The notes under the pieces are model-generated. The model was given only the letters and a program-made list of their open reading frames with translations. It searched no databases and was not told where the DNA came from. From an uncultured Prevotella sp. (GTDB taxonomy: Bacteria > Bacteroidota > Bacteroidia > Bacteroidales > Bacteroidaceae): a stretch of 64,000 nucleotides of DNA. Positions 1 through 9,249 of the stretch are shown here, piece after piece. Within the stretch, counting starts at the first letter, position 1. The number at the start of each line of letters is the position of its first letter. The stretch is from contig CALUFA010000010.1 in NCBI GenBank assembly GCA_944319795.1, forward strand, positions 1 to 64,000, read 5' to 3'. The position numbers and the translations under genes were made by a program.

Positions 1-84
1 CTACGCCTTCGCCGAAACGGGGAGCTATCTGCTCGACATTAACGCATAATCAGACCGGAGTCTAATGTGACCGATTTGGGTTAA
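1..84. repeat. Edge-cut copy A of a ~200-bp inverted-repeat (MITE-like) element
   Basis: The sequence from the window edge to the GACCGATTTGGGTTAA end matches the right half of the element at 8831-9030, in the same orientation. Shared blocks are CTACGCCTTCGCCGAAACGG, ATCTGCTCGACATTAA and the terminal ACCGATTTGGGTTAA. The left half lies outside the window. Confidence 0.8.
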
Positions 85-85
85 A

Positions 86-113
86 GCCCAATCGTTTCGA
101 CGAACGATTGGGC
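86..113 (-). terminator. Hairpin downstream of the PafA-type phosphatase gene
   Basis: An 11-bp perfect stem (GCCCAATCGTT / AACGATTGGGC) encloses a 6-nt loop, 26 bp past the stop of the minus-strand gene. Read on the minus strand it is followed only by TTTA, so it is at best a weak intrinsic terminator. It abuts repeat copy A. Confidence 0.4.
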
Positions 114-139
114 CGTGATTATCAGTAATGCCGTTCAGA

Positions 140-1651
140 TTAACGGTTTTGCGCCACCTCGACGGCGTTGCCTATGCATCCGTTGGGCATCTGGACGTGA
201 ATCAGGGCGCATACCGTGGCTGCGATGTCGTTGATCGTGGTCTTGGCGTTGGTAGAGCCTGGTGAGACGTGCCATCCCATAAGGATGAACGGGATGTGGG
301 AGTCATACGGATTCCACACGCCGTGCGTCGTTCCGCCGTCGATAACTTCTGAGCCGACCTCGTAGTTTGCCGGGTTCAGCACTATCTGCACGTCTCCGCT
401 GCGCATGCGGTGGTAACCGTTTATGATGCGTTCGCGGACTACCGAGGGTATGGTAGCGTCGCTTATGCGCTCAAGGTCTACCACGTAGGCATACCGGGGG
501 TCGCGTTCCAGCCATTCGACGGCGGCCTTTTTAACGTCGTCGAGGTCGAGCGACAGCGCCCTTACGGACTCATGATCCAAGAAAACCTTGTAATTGCTTA
601 TGCACGCTACGAGCTTGCGCCGCACGCCGAACTTGCGCTGCAGGTGCTTGTCAAGCTCGTCGGCCACCTTGCCGGCAACGAATCCTCCGGCCGGTATGCC
701 GTGCTCTTGCAGCATAAGGGCGTTATTGGCCGCACCGTGGTCGGCCGTCAGGAAAACAAGATATTGTCCCTTACCTACGTTTTGGTCAAGGTAACCGAAC
801 AGGTCGGCAAGCCTTTTGTCGAGGTCGACGAAGATTTCGCGCATCTTATCGCTGTGCGTGGCTACCTCGTGGCCAATCTTGTCGGTGCATGAGAAGCTCA
901 CCGTCAGCATGTCGGTAACCCCGTCCTGCCCCAATCCTTCGCCGGCAATCGCCGCTTTGGCCATCTCTGCGGTCATCAGGTTGCCGTATGGCGAGTAGCT
1001 TACCTCGCGCTCGCTGCGGCCTCCGTACTTCTTATTGAACGCCTCGGCCCACCCGGGAAGGCTCTTCATGTAGTAAGTGCTCGTTATGAACGTTCCCGTA
1101 GAATTGTCAATCCAGTAAGCGCCGTCGGCGGAATGGCCGGCAGGCAGGATGGCAGCGCGGTCTTTCAGCGACACGCCGACTACCTTGGCTTTGAAGTCGG
1201 TGGCTATCTTCAGCTCGTCGCCGATGGTGGTAGTAAGCATGTTGCGCGGCGACATGCGGCCTGCGTCCGACCCTGTGCCGACGCTGCCCACAGTGGAATC
1301 AGCGCAGCAGTAAACCATCTTGCCGTTCAGCATGAAGTCGTTGCCGGCTATGCCGTGGATGGAGGGCACCGAACCGGTGAATATCGACGTATGCCCCACG
1401 GCCGTAACCGTAGGCACGTAATTTATCATCGTGTTCTCACAGTTGAACCCTTCGCTCATCAGACGCTTGAAACCGCCCTCGCCGTACAGGTCGTAATAAC
1501 GGTAAAGATAATCCCAACGCATCTGGTCGACAACAATCCCGACAACCAACTTCGGCCTGTCGGCGGCCGTTGCAAAGCCCTTCATGCAGCCGAAGCAGGC
1601 GAATGCCACGGCGGCGAGCAGCATTTTCGTAAACAGTGAATTTCTTTTCAT
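140..1651 (-). CDS. PafA-type alkaline phosphatase (phosphomonoesterase), exported
   Basis: Member of the alkaline phosphatase superfamily, nucleotide pyrophosphatase/phosphodiesterase-like branch. It probably hydrolyses phosphate monoesters in the periplasm with two zinc ions. Counting from the chosen Met, Asp42 lies in a GIVVDQMR metal motif, the candidate nucleophile is Thr83 in PTVTAVGHTS, and Asn104 follows 21 residues later. A SLKDR motif further on matches the Lys-x-Arg pair that distinguishes PafA enzymes from diesterases. Late TADHGA and TTHGVWNPYD motifs supply further metal ligands. Residues 1-30 form a signal peptide; a Cys at residue 22 makes a lipoprotein conceivable. The frame is open for ten further codons upstream (MQRVITNTYM), but the signal peptide argues for the Met at 1651. 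A TAnnTTTG-like box lies at 1679-1686 on the minus strand. No downstream partner gene is visible. Confidence 0.85.
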   Translation of the reverse strand: MKRNSLFTKMLLAAVAFACFGCMKGFATAADRPKLVVGIVVDQMRWDYLYRYYDLYGEGGFKRLMSEGFNCENTMINYVPTVTAVGHTSIFTGSVPSIHGIAGNDFMLNGKMVYCCADSTVGSVGTGSDAGRMSPRNMLTTTIGDELKIATDFKAKVVGVSLKDRAAILPAGHSADGAYWIDNSTGTFITSTYYMKSLPGWAEAFNKKYGGRSEREVSYSPYGNLMTAEMAKAAIAGEGLGQDGVTDMLTVSFSCTDKIGHEVATHSDKMREIFVDLDKRLADLFGYLDQNVGKGQYLVFLTADHGAANNALMLQEHGIPAGGFVAGKVADELDKHLQRKFGVRRKLVACISNYKVFLDHESVRALSLDLDDVKKAAVEWLERDPRYAYVVDLERISDATIPSVVRERIINGYHRMRSGDVQIVLNPANYEVGSEVIDGGTTHGVWNPYDSHIPFILMGWHVSPGSTNAKTTINDIAATVCALIHVQMPNGCIGNAVEVAQNR

Positions 1652-1796
1652 CATGTAAGTATTTGTTATTACACGCTGCAAAAATACTATTTTTCACGCT
1701 CATAATGAATAAGACGGGACACGGGAATGCGGATTGTCACAGAATATTAACGCGAGTTTGGTATAAGAAATTAGGAAATGAAATCATTCTAAAGCG

Positions 1797-1930
1797 TAAG
1801 AAGTCTGTGGCATACCGTCATTCCGGGCCAAGACCCGGAATCCAGAAAACATCCTTTTGTAAACAAAGTGGTTGCATACACCCGGATTCCGGGTCCCGGC
1901 CCGGAATGACAGAATGCCACCGACTTCTTA
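1797..1930. repeat. CATTCCGGG palindromic element, copy 1
   Basis: Arms of about 47 bp (1797-1843 and 1883-1930) are near-perfect inverted repeats running from TAAGAAGTC through GTCATTCCGGG to CCCGGAATCC. The roughly 40-bp loop holds AGAAAACAT and GCATACAC, both also present in copy 2 at 55642-55776. Similar CATTCCGGG...CCCGGAATCC repeats are scattered in many bacterial genomes. The rest of the 1652-2245 gap holds only this element and the array at 2075. Confidence 0.85.
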
Positions 1931-2074
1931 AATCCAATACAACAACGATACTTTTTATGGAATAATCATTATATCAAACTGACATAATATTAACGTCTGT
2001 CCGGCCATAAACGGAAGTCGTTGGTAATCAGCCTATTGGCCGGCCGTAAACAAGAACACGGACAAGAGGATTGC

Positions 2075-2155
2075 AAAAGGTAGCCTTTCGGCCCGCAAAA
2101 GGTTACCTTTTACGCTCTAATATACGGCCTTTTACAAGGCAAAAGGCCGTATATT
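2075..2155. repeat. 81-bp four-palindrome array, copy a
   Basis: Four 15-bp units start at 2075, 2097, 2119 and 2141, exactly 22 bp apart with 7-bp spacers. Unit 2 is AAAAGGTTACCTTTT. Unit 3 (AATATACGGCCTTTT) is the exact reverse complement of unit 4. The array lies 90 bp past the stop of the minus-strand ABC-2 permease gene. Confidence 0.85.
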
Positions 2156-2245
2156 ACAAACGTGGCGGATTTATGCCGGATTTCAATAAGCAAATTACCG
2201 TCGGCGGATTAAGGCCATATTGGTTTTCAGCTTACAGTGACAGGC

Positions 2246-3457
2246 TCACGCCGAAGCGCCTACCGACTCGGCGCGACGCCGCTTTATAATCTGCCAACGG
2301 TATAAAAGGCAAGTTATGAAGAAATAGGCTATGGTCTGCGCCCACAGGGCGATATATTCCGTCCTTACGTCGCCGAGCAGCGCGCCCATAGTGTTCATCC
2401 TGACGAATCCGCGTATGCCGAACGTCGACGGGAACAGCCACGACAGCCATTGCCAAAACTCTGGTATTGCGCTCTGCGGCCAAGACACGCCCGAGATGAA
2501 CAGCAACGGCACGGACGTGAATACCACTACGAGTATGATGTTCTCACGGTGGAGGATAGTGCACGACACTATCATCGAGAAAAATATGCACGACAGCACG
2601 TAAGGGAGCATGAACCAAAACGTGTCGCCGGGGCTGAGCAGCGACGTGAAGCTGAACATGCGCGGCACAACGAGCGCGACGTAGGCGGCCACTACGGTGT
2701 AAATCATGAAATAGCACAAAGCCCTGCCGAGCACCGTGCGGAACACTCCGTCGTAATAAGCGTCGTCGGGCAGGAACGAACCCTTATGGCTCCGCTCCCT
2801 CGCCGTGCCTGCCGAAAGGCCCACGCCGAGCAGAAGCGTCTGCTGGATGATGAGCATCAGCACGCCCGGAATGATGAAGTTGCCGTAACCGCCGGTAGTG
2901 TTGAACATCTGTACCTCGTCGAAATCGAGCGGCTTGGTGGTTATCTCGTCCTCACGGTCGGTCCAGTTGCCGGCGCGGCTCACTTGTATTCCGGCGTTCA
3001 CATTGCCTGCAACGGCGGTCGCAGTCTGGAATATGGCTTTGTAATAGAGCATGAAACTCATGTCGCAGAACACGCTGACGCGGCTCTGCTCCATACGCAC
3101 CACGTTGGTTTGGAAGTCGGTAGGGAAATAAATCACGCCGAAAGCCTCCTGCCGTCCGACTATGTCCTTAGCCTCGTCGAGGCTGTTGCAATAATAGGCT
3201 ACGCGCGTATCGGGCGACGCGTCGAACTGGCGTATGAACTCGCGGCTCATGTTGCTGTGCGACATGTCTACCACTACGACCGGCACCTCGCGCACTACCT
3301 CGTTGGTGTAAATCCACGAATATAGCAGCGGATAAAACAAGGGAACGAGTATGAAGAATATCAGCACACCCTCGTCTTTCCAGATGGTGCGCATCTCGTC
3401 GAGCCATATATGGCACAAGTCGCCGATACCTTGTCTTATCCGTTTTATCAACCGCAT
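2246..3457 (-). CDS. ABC-2 type exporter permease, second of a pair
   Basis: Integral membrane protein of the ABC-2/YhgE-Pip type (403 residues). One N-terminal transmembrane segment (about residues 30-50) is followed by an extracytoplasmic domain of about 150 residues and then five or six C-terminal segments. This is the layout of YbhS/YbhR-type permeases. It is last in a minus-strand operon of TolC, HlyD, permease and permease, 124 bp after the first permease. It probably forms a heterodimer with its neighbour and exports a small hydrophobic compound through the HlyD/TolC conduit. No ATP-binding subunit is encoded in or next to the operon, so the motor must be elsewhere or absent. The substrate is unknown. 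Confidence 0.8.
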   Translation of the reverse strand: MRLIKRIRQGIGDLCHIWLDEMRTIWKDEGVLIFFILVPLFYPLLYSWIYTNEVVREVPVVVVDMSHSNMSREFIRQFDASPDTRVAYYCNSLDEAKDIVGRQEAFGVIYFPTDFQTNVVRMEQSRVSVFCDMSFMLYYKAIFQTATAVAGNVNAGIQVSRAGNWTDREDEITTKPLDFDEVQMFNTTGGYGNFIIPGVLMLIIQQTLLLGVGLSAGTARERSHKGSFLPDDAYYDGVFRTVLGRALCYFMIYTVVAAYVALVVPRMFSFTSLLSPGDTFWFMLPYVLSCIFFSMIVSCTILHRENIILVVVFTSVPLLFISGVSWPQSAIPEFWQWLSWLFPSTFGIRGFVRMNTMGALLGDVRTEYIALWAQTIAYFFITCLLYRWQIIKRRRAESVGASA

Positions 3458-3581
3458 TTTATTTTATATGAAATGTATATTTTGGGGGAATAGTGCCTTT
3501 ACGCCAATTCGGGGCCGTACAGTATGTTTTCCCTACCGCCCCGGCGTGCCGCCTCTCCCGTATAAGCCCCAGACCTGCGCC

Positions 3582-4760
3582 TTAAGGCAGGTACTGATAG
3601 GTCAAGACGTTACGTTTTATGCGCTTTGCCACGAGCAACGGAAGCGCCGCAAACATTATCAATGCCACCACGTATGGCAGAGAATAGCTTACGGGATAAC
3701 CGTTGAATATGTTGAGCTGGTAAATCATGTAATAATGCCTCAACGGGAACAACAGCGCAATGGCCCTAAGCTCGGAGTCCATCGCCGAGAGCGGAAACGC
3801 CGTTCCCGATAGCGAATAGCTCAATACCGCCCACAGGCAGCAGATGCTCATCGACATCCTAAGCGACGGAACGATGCCGAATACGAACACGCCGAACCCC
3901 TGTGACGACAGCACAGTGAGCAATCCGAGCATGAGCATATAGCCCACTCCGCCGGGATGGGGGAAGTTAAGTACATGGAAAACATAGAACATGTACAGGT
4001 ATATTATTGCAAGGAACACGAGCGTCTGGGGTATCAACTTGCCCACGAGGGCGACGAAGATGTTGTCGCCCGACGAGGAAATCCACTCGCGCGCGGTGTT
4101 GAATTTCAGCTCGGTGCCAAGCGAATAGGCCGTAAGAAGGAAGATGAACAGCATAAGGCAACCCGGAATCAGCATCGTGTTGAGGTACACGCTGTAATTG
4201 GCCGCCGGATTGTTCACCATGTGCAGGTCGACCACCACGGGCTGCAGGAAACTCATAACCTGTTCCTCCGTCAGCCCCTTGGCGCTCAACAGCGACGCTC
4301 CAACGCTCGCCGAGCCGAGCGTTGCTATCGTCTTAAGGTCGCGGTAGAGCAAAGCCCCGGCCGTATAGGAAGCCGTACTGTAATAAAACGAAATCTTCGG
4401 CTGGCGCATCGACAGCAGTTCGGAAGTAGTTCCCTTAGGAATGTAGAGGAAAGCGTAAATCTCGTTGCGCTGTATCGCACGCCTTGCCGCCGCCACGTCG
4501 GTATAACGCCCCGTTACTTTCGTTGACTGGAATGCGTCGAGTTTCCTTATCATGGCACGCGTCGTAGGCGTATTGTCAAGGTCAACTACGCCGACGGGCA
4601 TGTCGGTAGGCTGCCCGTTGGACATCAGGGACGTGAAAAACAGCGTGACAATGACGGGGAACAGCACCATGCAGAACAAATACATGTTGTTCCTACGCAG
4701 TATGCCGCACTCGCGGCGTGCCACGCCGCAAACCCGTTTCAACATAACGCCGCCCATCAT
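3582..4760 (-). CDS. ABC-2 type exporter permease, first of a pair
   Basis: This 392-residue protein has the same architecture as its downstream neighbour: an N-terminal membrane anchor (about residues 25-45), a periplasmic domain containing GVVDLDNTPTTRAMIRKLDA, then five to six membrane spans after about residue 205. The near shared VVDxD/S motif just after the first span (VVDMSHSNMS in the neighbour) shows the two permeases are paralogues. It starts 28 bp downstream of the hlyD-like stop. Two starts are possible, at 4760 (MMGGVMLKRV) or at the internal MLKRV at 4745; the latter leaves a more typical cytoplasmic tail. It is probably one half of a heterodimeric exporter channel. Confidence 0.8.
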   Translation of the reverse strand: MMGGVMLKRVCGVARRECGILRRNNMYLFCMVLFPVIVTLFFTSLMSNGQPTDMPVGVVDLDNTPTTRAMIRKLDAFQSTKVTGRYTDVAAARRAIQRNEIYAFLYIPKGTTSELLSMRQPKISFYYSTASYTAGALLYRDLKTIATLGSASVGASLLSAKGLTEEQVMSFLQPVVVDLHMVNNPAANYSVYLNTMLIPGCLMLFIFLLTAYSLGTELKFNTAREWISSSGDNIFVALVGKLIPQTLVFLAIIYLYMFYVFHVLNFPHPGGVGYMLMLGLLTVLSSQGFGVFVFGIVPSLRMSMSICCLWAVLSYSLSGTAFPLSAMDSELRAIALLFPLRHYYMIYQLNIFNGYPVSYSLPYVVALIMFAALPLLVAKRIKRNVLTYQYLP

Positions 4761-4787
4761 TTACAGTTTTTCCACACAGTCACACTT

Positions 4788-5774
4788 TTACCTTTTAATG
4801 ATAAGCGACATGCCTGGGCGCAGCCCTTCGAGCTTGTCCACCGGGCGCGCCTTCACCTCGAACGTCTTCAAGTCATACTGGCCGTTGCTCTTCGTGGCCT
4901 TCCATACGGCGTAACTGCCCTCGTCCTTGATGTAATATACTTTCATACGGATGTCCTTGCCGAAAGCGGGGCAATACGCAGTGAACGTATCTCCTATCTT
5001 AAGTCCCTGCAACTGGTCCTCACGCACGTTGAAAGTTCCCCATTGGTCGTTCATCACCGCAATGCTCATTATCGGCGAACCGGAACCTACGAGCTCGCCA
5101 ACCTTCGGGTAAACGTCGCTCACCTCGCCTTCGGTTTGCGCCACCTGTACGGTCTCTTTTACGTATGAATCCACTTCGCTTACAGCCCCTTTGGCCCTGC
5201 GCACCTGTGCTGCGGCGGCCTCGCGTTCCTCCCGCCGCGCTCCGGCAACAGCCATGTCATACTGGCTCTTGGCCGCTTTCGCCTGCGCCTCCATAGCCTT
5301 ATAGTTGGCATAAGCCTCGTCGCGCTTCTGTCCGCTCATAACTCCTTCGTCGAACAAACGCTGCACACGGCCGTATGACTTCTCTGCTATCTCGAGCCCG
5401 GCCTTGGCCTGTTGCCACACCTCGAAAGCACCGCGCACCTGTTCGCGGCGCGCCCCTTTGTCTGCCATTTCGCTCAATGCGGACGCTGCGTCCTCGGCGC
5501 TCACGGCCTGGTATCTCTTCGCTTCAATGTCGGGAGCGTCGAGAATGGCGAGCGTATCGCCAACTTTCACATAGTCGCCTTCCTGTACGCGGAGTTCGAG
5601 AATGCGCCCGGGAACCTTGCTTGACACGCGGTATTCAGACACTTCCACCTCGCCTTGTATGACGTCGGGCGTGCGTCCGAAAGTAAAGAAGCCGATAGCG
5701 CCGACTACTACGACCACGGCCGCAAAGCCTATCGTTGCAAGAATGATGTTGTTATGTTGTGATTTCTTTTCCAT
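4788..5774 (-). CDS. HlyD/EmrA-family periplasmic adaptor (membrane fusion protein)
   Basis: Bridges inner-membrane permeases to an outer-membrane TolC channel. Residues 10-32 form a membrane anchor. A biotinyl-lipoyl-like half (VSSKVPGRILELRVQEGDYV) follows at about 45-75. A long alanine- and glutamate-rich coiled-coil hairpin covers about 80-210, then the second lipoyl half (EGEVSDVYPKVGELVGSGSP) and a C-terminal beta-barrel/membrane-proximal region ending in LRPGMSLIIKR. The 328-residue length is usual for the YbhG/YhiI type. It sits between the TolC gene and the two ABC-2 permease genes, all on the minus strand, which supports a tripartite exporter. Confidence 0.9.
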   Translation of the reverse strand: MEKKSQHNNIILATIGFAAVVVVVGAIGFFTFGRTPDVIQGEVEVSEYRVSSKVPGRILELRVQEGDYVKVGDTLAILDAPDIEAKRYQAVSAEDAASALSEMADKGARREQVRGAFEVWQQAKAGLEIAEKSYGRVQRLFDEGVMSGQKRDEAYANYKAMEAQAKAAKSQYDMAVAGARREEREAAAAQVRRAKGAVSEVDSYVKETVQVAQTEGEVSDVYPKVGELVGSGSPIMSIAVMNDQWGTFNVREDQLQGLKIGDTFTAYCPAFGKDIRMKVYYIKDEGSYAVWKATKSNGQYDLKTFEVKARPVDKLEGLRPGMSLIIKR

Positions 5775-5880
5775 ATCTTCATGTCATAGAGGTCAGGAAG
5801 CCGCCACCGCGACAGCCGTTTGCGCCCATGCGGCAGCTTAGCGTTCCCAAAACCATAAATCATTAATACCTAATTACCTA

Positions 5881-7446
5881 TCAATATATCGTTTCACCAA
5901 GTACTTTCCTTAAGTTCGTTTGGGTCAGTTTTACGTCTATGTCGGCGTCGATCTTCTGCGAACGGGCCTGCAGCCACGCCGTCTGCGCGGCCATCACGTC
6001 GGCAACGTCCATCACGCCTTCCTTAAAACCGAGGTTGGCGCACCGAAGGTTCTCGTCTGCCTGTTCGGTATTTTTCTTCGCCATCGCGAGCTTCTTCTCA
6101 GCCTCGGCCACCTTGAAGGAGCTTTGGTTTACCTGGAGTTCAACCTTTTCACGGGCATCGTCGAGTTCAAGTTGCGCTATGCTCGTCGCCGTTTTGCTCG
6201 CACGTATCTTGTAAGTGCTCTCAAACCAGTTCCAAACGGGTATCCTGACGACGACGCCTACATTCCATACGCCCTTGAACTTGCGCTCGAAACCGTTGTA
6301 AAGCGAGGGGTTGGTAGCAAGGAAACCGCCCGTCAAAGCTACTTGGGGCAGATAAGCCGAACGCACCAAGCGTGTTGCCTGACGGCTTATGTCGACCGTG
6401 TTTTGGAGCATTTTCAGCTCGGCGCGGTTGTCAATGGCCGCCTCCACATCGGCTACAGGCGAAGAAACAGGCGAAGAAATGTCGTCCTTGTCCTCGTCCT
6501 CGAGGATTATGCCGCCGTCGACGGGCAGTCCGCACAATTGGCACAGCAGCATCTTCGCGAGCGAAAGGCCGTTGTCCACCTGTGTAAGCTGCATCTCGGC
6601 CTCGTTCACCTTAACGTCTACACGCAGCCCGTCGGCCCTCGTCGCCACGCCTTCGGTTATCATCTTGCCCACGTCGGAACTGAGTTTCTTTACCAAATCG
6701 AGGTAACTTGCGGCAAGCTTACGCTTATGCTTTAGCGAAACCACCGTCCAATAAGCGTTGTCGACGTCGTAAACGGTGTTCTGCCTGCGGTTTGCAAAGT
6801 CGTTGGCGGCAAGCTGTTCGCCGAGGTCGGCCATCTTATTGGCCGCCGTTATGCTTCCGCCCATGTATATGGGCTGCGTCAACATAACCGACGCTGCGAA
6901 CATATTGCGCGTGTCGGTCCTGAAAGCGTCGCTTATGGTCTTGCCTATCGAGTTGCCGGCTTGCTGCAATCCAGGGCCCAACTTGCCGGCTATGTTGCCG
7001 AGGGCCTCGGCCATCTGCGGCGTTATTACGCCTTGCCCGGCCATGTCGTTTATCACCGACGACATGGTGTTGCCTATCTGCCCGGCCGCCGTAATGCCGA
7101 GACTGCCGAGCGCGCCTTTCTGCTTATTGTTCAATATTGAAATCTCACGGCTCGTAAACTCGTAACCGCCTATCACGTCGACATGCGGCAGATACTTGGT
7201 GCGAACCGCCTTACGGGCGTCGCGCGCCACGTCTTGTTTCAGCTTTGCGATGTTTAGTTGCTTGTTGTTGCGCAGCGCCATAGCGCGGCAACTGTCTAGC
7301 GACAGCACCCGTTGGGCGACGGCCGGAGCCGCAGCCAGCAGCATGCAGGCTGAAAAAGCCAGGCGCGACAAACGCCGGCCGCGCCTAAACACAGATTGAC
7401 AAGACGGACATGCACCTACGGCAATATGGCTGTTGATTGGTTCCAT
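5881..7446 (-). CDS. TolC-family outer-membrane efflux protein
   Basis: Outer-membrane exit duct of the exporter operon. After a signal peptide ending near APAVAQ (about residue 45) come two long alpha-helical repeats characteristic of TolC proteins. Each repeat starts with a Leu-Ser-Leu-Asp-Ser-Cys or Asn-Arg-Ala-Glu-Leu-type element (LSLDSCRAMALRNNKQLNIA and DNRAELKMLQNTVDISRQAT). The central insertion of about residues 110-180 is rich in Gly, Ala and Met and is not typical of TolC. The start is uncertain: about 20 residues precede a normal signal-peptide n-region and no closer ATG exists, so a GTG start inside this stretch is possible. It is the first gene of the operon, 106 bp before the adaptor gene. 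Confidence 0.88.
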   Translation of the reverse strand: MEPINSHIAVGACPSCQSVFRRGRRLSRLAFSACMLLAAAPAVAQRVLSLDSCRAMALRNNKQLNIAKLKQDVARDARKAVRTKYLPHVDVIGGYEFTSREISILNNKQKGALGSLGITAAGQIGNTMSSVINDMAGQGVITPQMAEALGNIAGKLGPGLQQAGNSIGKTISDAFRTDTRNMFAASVMLTQPIYMGGSITAANKMADLGEQLAANDFANRRQNTVYDVDNAYWTVVSLKHKRKLAASYLDLVKKLSSDVGKMITEGVATRADGLRVDVKVNEAEMQLTQVDNGLSLAKMLLCQLCGLPVDGGIILEDEDKDDISSPVSSPVADVEAAIDNRAELKMLQNTVDISRQATRLVRSAYLPQVALTGGFLATNPSLYNGFERKFKGVWNVGVVVRIPVWNWFESTYKIRASKTATSIAQLELDDAREKVELQVNQSSFKVAEAEKKLAMAKKNTEQADENLRCANLGFKEGVMDVADVMAAQTAWLQARSQKIDADIDVKLTQTNLRKVLGETIY

Positions 7447-7546
7447 AATCCAATTTTATCCGTTCATAATAAACCCCGCGGCATCACACGCTTACGGCGC
7501 AACGCCATTGGCCGGGGCCGGCCGCCGGCGATAAGTGGGCAGGACT

Positions 7547-8419
7547 TTACTTGAACGTAAAGTTCCGCGAGCCTATCATATTGTCGTCGGCGAAAATGCT
7601 TACGTTATAAGTGCCCTCACCGAGGAACTCGTTCACCGTCCAATAGGTCGTTACGGGAGTCTCGTTGCCGGTGTACTCGATGGTCTTGCGCATAGAGTAA
7701 GGCAGGCTGCGGTTCTCATACTGGAACGAGCCTCCGCCCGAAAGCACCGTGCCGGCCGGCGTGGTTATGCGCACGTAGACGGTCTTGTTGCCGCTTGCGG
7801 CCGTAACGTTCTTTGCGATATTGAAGTTCACCTGTATCGTCTTGCAACGCTTTATCCTCTTGGTAGCCCTTCCCCTCTTGTTCTTCAAGGTCATGCTGAT
7901 GCCCGTAGCGTCGAGCTGCGCGGCGATTGCAACCTTCTCCGAGAGCGACTGCTTGTCGGCGTTGAGGCCCTCTATCTGCCTCGTAGCCTCGGCATACTGC
8001 CCCTTCATGCGCGTATTCTCGGCCGTAAGGTTCTGGTTGAGGCGGTTAAGCGAGTCGATCTCAAGCACGTAACTGCGTATCACGGCGCGGCATGTGGCCA
8101 GCTCTTTCTTCAGCCTGGCAATCTCGCGCGCGTCGGAAGCCTTGACGTTTTTCAGCTCCTGCAGCAGCCTCTCCGTCTTCAGCTGCTCTTGCGTCAGCTG
8201 CTCTATGATCGAGTCGTTGTTTATCTGCGTCTTCAGTTCGCTGTACTGGTCGGCAAACATCTGGTACTCGTTTTCCATTTCCTTCTTGTCTAATTCGGCC
8301 AGCTCCTGCATGTCCTTGTTCGCACGCTTCTGCTGGTTCAGGCTTATGGCGAGAAAAACGATACCGCCTATCAGCAATACGCCGACAATGACGGAAGGGA
8401 TGAGGATTTTCTTATTCAT
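7547..8419 (-). CDS. Membrane-anchored coiled-coil protein of unknown function
   Basis: No recognised function. The 290-residue protein has one N-terminal membrane segment (about residues 6-27). A long Glu/Lys/Gln-rich coiled coil follows (about 30-165, with heptads such as LTQEQLKTERLLQELKNVKA). A C-terminal domain of about 110 residues, rich in Thr, Gly and Tyr, looks like a beta-sandwich (KTVYVRITTPAGTVLSGGG onward). It probably sits in the inner membrane with the C-terminal domain in the periplasm. It lies 100 bp upstream of the TolC gene on the same strand and could be its first operon partner, though the gap leaves this open. A CAAATTTA box at 8482-8489 (TAAATTTG on the minus strand) is a plausible promoter. 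Confidence 0.7.
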   Translation of the reverse strand: MNKKILIPSVIVGVLLIGGIVFLAISLNQQKRANKDMQELAELDKKEMENEYQMFADQYSELKTQINNDSIIEQLTQEQLKTERLLQELKNVKASDAREIARLKKELATCRAVIRSYVLEIDSLNRLNQNLTAENTRMKGQYAEATRQIEGLNADKQSLSEKVAIAAQLDATGISMTLKNKRGRATKRIKRCKTIQVNFNIAKNVTAASGNKTVYVRITTPAGTVLSGGGSFQYENRSLPYSMRKTIEYTGNETPVTTYWTVNEFLGEGTYNVSIFADDNMIGSRNFTFK

Positions 8420-8655
8420 AAATATTCCTTGTTTTGTTTTTTTACGATATTACGTTGCGATTATTATTATTTACATCATGCAAATTTAGGATATTTCCTT
8501 TAAAAAACATAAGATTTTACCAAGTATGAATACAAATGAGCGCAAAATTAGTAAAAATAGCGATTTTTTGAACAAAATTCAAACAGCAGCCTCATCGGCA
8601 TCCGCCGGCACGGGCGGGCACGCTCCACGGCACGGCCACACGCCGCACGGATTAC

Positions 8656-8736
8656 GAAAGGCGGCCTCCGGCATTGCAAAAGACCACCTTTTAGGACTCA
8701 AAAGACCGCCTTTTGCAAGCTAAAAGGCCACCTATT
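8656..8736. repeat. 81-bp four-palindrome array, copy b
   Basis: Units start at 8656, 8678, 8700 and 8722. The middle two are AAAAGACCACCTTTT and AAAAGACCGCCTTTT; the first and last are degenerate. It lies in the 830-bp divergent gap between the coiled-coil gene and DUF4492-cydA. Apart from this array, the inverted-repeat element at 8831-9030 and promoters at the edges, I see nothing in that gap. Confidence 0.8.
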
Positions 8737-8830
8737 GAAAATGAAAGAAACACCCCTTGCATAATAACAATCCAGTAAAATAAAAGCACGTCGGCTTACG
8801 GTTGCCTGCCAACAAGCCCGTCTCGACGTT

Positions 8831-9030
8831 AAACCCCAATCGGCCATTAGAACGTATATACTTGAATACTACTTAATTTTCATACTCTTCTGCCTGCTTA
8901 TGCGTTTCTGTCGGCATCTTACTTACCGCCCCGTCTCGGCGTAGCGGGCTACGCCTTCGCCGAAACGGCAAGTAATCTGCTCGACATTAACACATAAGCA
9001 GGCAGAAGCCTAATGACCGATTTGGGTTAA
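8831..9030. repeat. ~200-bp inverted-repeat (MITE-like) element, complete copy B
   Basis: The ends are imperfect terminal inverted repeats (AACCCCAATCGGCCATTAG at the left, CTAATGACCGATTTGGGTT at the right). A second nested pair, TCTGCCTGCTTATGCG and CATAAGCAGGCAGA, and a central CGGCGTAGCGGGCTACGCC palindrome make the whole element foldable. The reverse complement aligns along its length with copy C at 47503-47703. It has no open reading frame that could be a transposase. Confidence 0.85.
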
Positions 9031-9149
9031 AAAGGAAAACAGGCGCAAGGCATGCGGTAAAGACCGGACCGGCAATACAAAAACACACGCCGGGGAAACA
9101 AAGTAGCCACATTTTGCCACCACTTTTCCGAATAACTGAGATTTTTTAT

Positions 9150-9157
9150 TATCTTTG
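9150..9157 (+). promoter_or_regulatory. -7 box of the DUF4492-cydAB promoter
   Basis: TATCTTTG matches the Bacteroidota -7 consensus TAnnTTTG, 92 bp before the DUF4492 start. The upstream TTTT at 9124-9127 is a poor -33 element at a long spacing (22 bp). Confidence 0.45.
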
Positions 9158-9249
9158 TGCCAAAATAGGGCTGAAGATTCCATAGTGCCGCACACCTTAA
9201 TAAATTAAGCACACACGAACGGCATGGAAATTGAACCTGCAAGCAAGAC

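Noticed and set aside
1800-1965. Peptide encoded by the CATTCCGGG element (HSGxRPGIQK type) as a small gene
   Set aside because: The peptide is a by-product of the palindrome; both copies differ in frame length and lack promoters.
2075-2155. CRISPR-like spacing of the palindrome arrays
   Set aside because: The 7-bp spacers are too short, units vary, each array has four units only, and there are no cas genes.
8420-9249. Possible replication origin or tRNA cluster in the long gap before cydA
   Set aside because: No DnaA-box cluster, no tRNA-like cloverleaf; the repeats present explain the gap.
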